This document shows, piece after piece, positions 60,391-64,000 of a DNA stretch of 64,000 bases. A program made the position numbers and the translations under genes. Source of the stretch: JAENWD01 sp963837165 (GTDB lineage: Bacteria > Acidobacteriota > Vicinamibacteria > Vicinamibacterales > JAENWD01); the NCBI GenBank assembly GCA_963837165.1, contig CAWIMD010000002.1, positions 1,648,628 through 1,712,627 on the forward strand, written 5' to 3'. Each line of letters begins with the position of its first letter. Within the stretch, counting starts at the first letter, position 1. The notes below the pieces were generated by a model. The model did not search any database. It worked only from the letters and a program-made list of their open reading frames with translations, and was not told the origin of the DNA.

Positions 60391-60880
60391 ATGTCCCGAA
60401 TGCCAGCTAGCGTTGCGATCGATCCGTCGTCTGAGGACACGGCGGCGGAGGGTGCCCGCCGGGCACCCGGAGCCGCCGCCTCCGTCACCGCGCCCGTAAG
60501 GCCGGACCCAGAAGTGCCGGCGAAGGTCCAACGCCGACAGTTCACCGCGGAGTACCGGCGGCGCATCCTCAAAGAAGCCGACGCGTGCAAGAAGCACGGC
60601 GAGCTGGGGGCGCTGTTGCGTCGGGAAGGGTTGTACAGCTCGCACCTGGTCTGAACTGGCGTCGGCAACGCGATCGCAGGGCGAGCTCGTCGCCGGCCGC
60701 GCGCGCAAGCGCGGACCGGTGCCCAAGCCGGTCGACCCGCGGGTGAAACAGCTCGAAGTCGAGAACCGTCGTCTGCAGCGCAAGCTGGCGCGGGCGGAGA
60801 CGATCATCACCCTCCAAAAAAAAGTTGCCGAGATCCTGGGGATCCCCCTGAAACCCCTCGACATCGACGAGACCGACTGA
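60391..60880 (+). pseudogene. IS3 OrfA, two frameshifts
   Basis: The helix-turn-helix part reads VQRRQFTAEYRRRILKEADAC and LGALLRREGLYSSHLV, then the frame stops at 60654. WRRQRDR is in a second frame and KPVDPRVKQLEVENRRLQ in a third, followed by KLARAETIITLQKKVAEILG, the Leu-zipper part, ending TGA 60878-60880. The last stop overlaps the orfB start (TGATG). The A8 run near 60816 lies in the coding frame and is not needed for a programmed shift. Confidence 0.8.
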
Positions 60881-61971
60881 TGGTCGCCATCGAAGCCGTG
60901 ACCACGACCGGCGAGACCTCGGCGCTCTGTCAGAGCGTCGGTCTCGCGCGCGCGACCCTCTATCGGCGTCGACAGCCCGCCCGGCCCTCGACGCCGACCG
61001 TCCGCGCGCCCTCGTCGCGCGCGCTGGTCCCCGCGGAACGGCAGGCCGTCCTCGACGTCTTGCACAGCGAGCGGTTCGTCGATCAATCGCCCGCCGAAGT
61101 CCAGGCCACGCTGCTCGAGGAGCAGACGTATCTCTGCTCGACGCGGACGATGTATCGCATCCTCGACGCCGCGCAGGAAGTCCGGGAGCGGCGCGACCAG
61201 GCGCGGCATCCGGCGTACGCGAAGCCGGAGCTCGTCGCGACGGCGCCGAATCAGATCTGGTCGTGGGACATCACCAAGCTGAAGGGGCCGATCCCCTACC
61301 TCTATTACTCGCTGTATGTGATCCTCGATCTGTTCAGCCGCTACGTCGTGGGCTGGATGGTCGCGGCGCACGAAAACGCCCGCCTGGCCCAGCGCCTGAT
61401 CGAAGCGACGTGCCTCAAGCAAGGGATCGGCCCGCACCAATTGACGATCCACGCCGACCGCGGGGCGCCGATGCGAAGCAAGCTGGTCGCCGAGCTGTTC
61501 TCGGACCTCAGCATCGACGCGAGTCACTCGCGGCCTCGCGTGAGCAACGACAATCCGTTTTCCGAAGCGCAATTCCGCACGTTCAAATATCGGCCGGAGT
61601 TTCCGGATCGGTTCGGCATCGATCGAACACGGCCGCCGCGTGAGCCACGATCTCTTCGCGTGGTACAACGACGCGCACCATCACAGCGGCCTGAGCTATC
61701 TCACGCCGGCCGACGTCCACTACGGGCGCGCCGCCGCGATCCTCGAGGTCCGTCACCGTACGCGCTTGGCCGCCTACGCGGCGCATCCCGAGCGCTTCGT
61801 GCAGGGCCCGCCGCGCCTCGAAATCCTGCCGCACGCGGTTTGGATCAATCCGCCGGCGAAATCGACCGGCCAGGATGCCCCAGGATCGACGATCGTGACC
61901 CCGGCCGACCCGCAGCATGGGGGACATTCGAGGGCCACAACTCATCATCGGCGCTCCGGCGATCCCGATGA
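60880..61971 (+). pseudogene. IS3 OrfB (DDE transposase), frameshifted
   Basis: The rve core has NQIWSWDITKLKG (first Asp), YYSLYVILDLFSRYVVGWMV, LTIHADRGAPMRSK (second Asp) and RVSNDNPFSEAQFRTFKYRPEFP (Glu). After FGI (about 61622) the frame is lost. The proper continuation, LFAWYNDAHHHSGLSYLTPADVHYGRA, lies in the next frame from about 61640. The N-terminus has the usual HTH GLARATLYRRR. Confidence 0.85.
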
Positions 61972-62018
61972 TCACGTCGATGGAGTCGCTACAGTAAATT
62001 CTGAATCAGGTTGTCTCA

Positions 62019-62398
62019 AAGACGTTGACACGGCCCGAACAGCGAACGATCGCGGCTTCCGGTCGTCATTCCGATTCGCGAAGCGAAGCGCCTCGAGGCC
62101 GTGTTTCCGGACGCGGTGTGCGACGTGCTCGCCGCCGCCGGCGTCGGTGCGGAAGACATCGCCGACGAGCGCTCGAGAATGTCTGAAATCTCGTTCAGGC
62201 GAACGAACAATCGCAGCTTGTTGGGAACGTCTCAATGACTTCGCCTTCATGGCGCAGCACGGGAACGCGAACCGGGATGAACCGGAGTCGCCAGAGGACC
62301 TGATGCGGTTCCTCGCGCAGACGCCGATTCTGCCGCTGAAAGGTGCGAGTCCGATCGAGTTGACACATGCCGCATTTGAGCGGCCACATACGCGCTGA
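62019..62398 (+). pseudogene. DUF6933-like gene, 5' truncated and frameshifted
   Basis: Behind the IS3 end one frame reads RLPVVIPIREAKRLEAVFPDAV, ...DERSRMSEISFRRTNNRSLLG, then at about 62225 the coding moves to the frame with LNDFAFMAQHG and EDLMRFLAQTPILPLKGASP. This matches the C-terminal half of the family with the motif NNRS.LGS.NDFA. About 60 N-terminal residues are missing, lost to the IS. The family has no known function that I can state. Confidence 0.6.
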
Positions 62399-62430
62399 TC
62401 GGTCCGCCTGCGCGTCGCTCCGGTGATTGA

Positions 62431-62772
62431 TTATTCGGAAGCGCTTGGGCGCGTCAAGACTGCCCTTCGGCGCTGCGCGGTCTTGACCCGCCCGGCGCGC
62501 TTCCAATGAGCGGCAATTGCCGGAGCGACGGGCTCAATATCGCACTTCTTAGGTCGTGCCGTTTTCCTTGCCGTCGCTCGATTCGTCGCCCGCAGTTGGG
62601 ATCTGATCGGTGACAGCCAGACGACTCGCCCGTCCCGCCACACAGCGACTGGATCGCCGTCCCGTTTATGGCGTTGAAGCGCATCACGGACGGCCGCGCG
62701 GAGCGCGCGCTCTATCCGATCAAGATCACCGACGCGCTCGGCGGGAGTCGGGCCCGAATTGGGAATGGTCAT
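62431..62772 (-). CDS. Small protein coupled to a Zeta-type ATPase, candidate antitoxin
   Basis: The 113-aa protein starts at ATG 62772, overlapping the zeta pseudogene stop (ATGA). The first 65 residues read GDLDRIERALRAAVRDALQRHKRDGDPVAVWRDGRVVWLSP and look like a compact helix plus a WRDG-KVVW strand. I associate this with short proteins that commonly sit beside COG4185 Zeta-like genes. After WLSP the residues become basic and random, so the usual stop was probably lost by a frameshift. An antitoxin role is inferred. Confidence 0.5.
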   Translation of the reverse strand: MTIPNSGPTPAERVGDLDRIERALRAAVRDALQRHKRDGDPVAVWRDGRVVWLSPIRSQLRATNRATARKTARPKKCDIEPVAPAIAAHWKRAGRVKTAQRRRAVLTRPSASE

Positions 62773-63358
62773 GCCTGCAACTCCTTCAGGGATTCCCATG
62801 CCTCAGCATCAGCAACTATTGTAGCCGCGCCAAAGGCTCGAGACGCCACAAGGCGCGGGCTGATGACGTCGGCGTTGTCGTAGATGGTCCACGCGTCAAC
62901 CGCGTGCATATAGATAGAAAAGAGATTTCTCAACCCGGCGACGAACCGTCTCCTTACGACTGCGTCCGGAACGTGGTGACCGCCGCGCCGAACGCGATCC
63001 GCAACACGCGCGACCGCCAATTCCGCCGACGGCAATGACAGGAAGATCAAATGAGTGCGGTACCCGGCGACTTTGAAGTTCCCGGAGCCAGCGTGCATGC
63101 GACCGCCCTGCTAGCGTGGTCTCAAACGCGAAGTCCCGACCGCAAGCTCGCCAGCACGCGTAAGCGTTCGAGCATGACTTTCCCGGCTGTCACGGCCGCC
63201 GCATCGGCCCGATACGCGGACAGTCCCTGCGCGATCGTATCGGCGTTCACGAACTCGTCAACCGCGAGAGCGTCCTTGAGCAGATATGGAGTACTGGTGC
63301 TCTTGCCGGCACCGTTGGGACCGGCCAGGACAACGACCAGCGGCACATGTGCCGTCAC
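62769..63358 (-). pseudogene. Zeta-toxin-like ATPase (COG4185), two frameshifts
   Basis: From GTG 63358 the frame reads VPLVVVLAGPNGAGKSTSTPYLL (Walker A), EFVNADTIAQGLSAYRADAAA and GKVMLERLRVLASLRSG and then stops at 63122. The proper continuation RDFAFETTLAGRSHARWLRELQ is in a second frame. A third frame has VAGYRTHLIFLSLPSAELAVARVADRVRRGGHHVPDAVVRRRF and ends at 62769. Intact homologues phosphorylate a sugar nucleotide or a similar small molecule. Shifts lie near 63135 and 63080. Confidence 0.7.
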
Positions 63359-63464
63359 GTCAGCTCTCTCGTAGCGACGTCCGCATGAGATCGACTCTCC
63401 AATCGTCCGGCGATGCGCGCCGGGACGGCACAGCGCAACGCGCAGCAACAGCAGAGTGGCTCGA

Positions 63465-64000
63465 TCACGCTGTCTTTTCCGACAGCCGCTCAAGAATCGC
63501 CTCCGCCTCACTGGGGACGCGTCCGGGGCCGGTCATGAGATCAACCGCTGCCTGACTCACCGCGACGATGGTCAGGCCTCGGTCTTTCCAGGTCCGCTCA
63601 AAAACGACGTCATCAAACGGGGCTAGGAAAATCACATTTGCGCCGAGATCCGCCAGTCAACCGTCAGCAAAGCCGCCGCAGATTCGACGTCATCAATGTA
63701 CAGCATTGCGAGACGCGCCGGAGCGATCGGTGCGATTCGGTTGGCTGTGATCGAGCCGTGAGTGCGTATCTGCCGCGAATTGCGCCTTCTGTGAGTGCTC
63801 GAACGAGATTCTCAACGCCGCGCGGATCGAGGTAGCTACGTGCATCGTTACTGGTCAGGACCTCGTAATCTTGCGCCCACCGGCGGATCAAGGCGCCTTG
63901 GCTACCGTCGTCACCGGTCCACGCGGTCGGCGCTCGAGCAGGGCTTCGCGCGACAGCCACTCCACCATCCGCGACGCGTAGCTGATGTCCACCTTGGCCT
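63465..64000 (-). pseudogene. AbiEi-like wHTH regulator, several frameshifts, open at the window edge
   Basis: The pieces in order on the minus strand are DISYASRMVEWLSREALLERRPRGPV, LIRRWAQDYEVLTSNDARSYLDPRGVENLVRALTEGAIRGRYALT, ITANRIAPIAPARLAMLYIDDVESAAA, DLGANVIFLAPFDDVV and ERTWKDRGLTIVAVSQAAVDLMTGPGR, ending with LERLSEKTA. Each is in a different frame, giving four shifts in about 530 bases. The pattern is that of AbiEi-like antitoxin/regulator proteins. It would be upstream of the zeta gene by 107 bases. The 5' end may lie beyond 64000. Confidence 0.55.

Larger units (their letters stand above)
60339..62018 (+). mobile_element. IS3-family element, inactivated by frameshifts
   Basis: The ends are TGAGACAACCT (60339-60349) and AGGTTGTCTCA (62008-62018). 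Farther in, GAGATTAGTGTAG and its near complement CTACAGTAAATTCT extend the terminal repeats to about 32 imperfect bases. Two transposase genes lie between, both broken. No clear target duplication is seen. The element interrupts a DUF6933-like gene on its right. Confidence 0.85.

Noticed and set aside
60816..60824. Programmed -1 frameshift site in IS3 orfA
   Set aside because: The A8 run is in the normal orfA frame, and orfB starts separately at TGATG. The real shifts lie upstream and are plain indels.

Overview
High-GC (roughly 68-70%) bacterial chromosome. The ribosomal/tRNA-synthetase order (HU - tRNA-Val - thrS - infC - rpmI - rplT - pheS - pheT - zapB-like - zapA - 6S RNA - rny), a short PheT, many GTG starts, GatCA and AmmeMemoRadiSam proteins, and abundant REP-like palindromes all fit an acidobacterium, probably of the Vicinamibacteria type. 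That assignment is an inference from gene order and protein style; no 16S gene is present.

Layout. 1-1.7 kb: an IS110-family element that appears to have landed in a short palindromic repeat, with a structured non-coding segment next to the transposase start. 1.7-6 kb: secreted phospholipase/nuclease-like protein, YdjM-like membrane hydrolase, and an AmrB-AmrA-zinc-ribbon operon. 6-8.6 kb: gatC-gatA, a small membrane protein, rpoZ. 8.8-11.9 kb: chaperone locus (dnaK-hsp20, divergent second hsp20). 11.8-16.1 kb: phosphodiesterase, xseA-xseB-tlyA-nadK, tightly coupled. 16.5-20.4 kb: mltG-ruvX facing an EnvC-like protein and an S41-family protein whose catalytic Ser and Lys are both replaced. 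20.4-31.8 kb: the translation/division/RNA-decay block, with tRNA-Val, an infC that seems to start at AUC, 6S RNA, RNase Y, thiL. 31.8-39 kb: cydAB, PPK2, a heterodimeric ABC exporter. 39-47.2 kb: outer-membrane barrel, GT-C-like membrane protein, aminotransferase, Slt-like transglycosylase, GAF protein. 47.4-47.8 kb: tmRNA. 47.9-51.5 kb: amidase, GerMN lipoprotein-like, rph, rdgB. 51.6-57.7 kb: sialidase-like, VOC, a large hybrid sensor kinase, a 7TM-PAS protein, a secreted protein. 57.7-64 kb: tRNA-Pro followed by an accessory island in which nearly every gene is frameshifted: a pair of coupled mobile-element genes, a dead IS3 element, a truncated DUF6933-like gene, and a Zeta-type ATPase with a small partner ORF and an AbiEi-like regulator.

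The most unusual theme is repeat content. Three layers are visible: (1) a dispersed GTAGCGC-type palindrome that sits at gene ends and in two cases supplies the stop codon; (2) locus-specific arrays with a 7- (sometimes 8-) base period, each array with its own motif, mostly at gene ends and resembling in form the heptanucleotide STRR repeats of cyanobacteria; (3) palindromes lying in frame inside pheS and pheT. The core genes are otherwise intact, while the island after tRNA-Pro is decayed or badly assembled.
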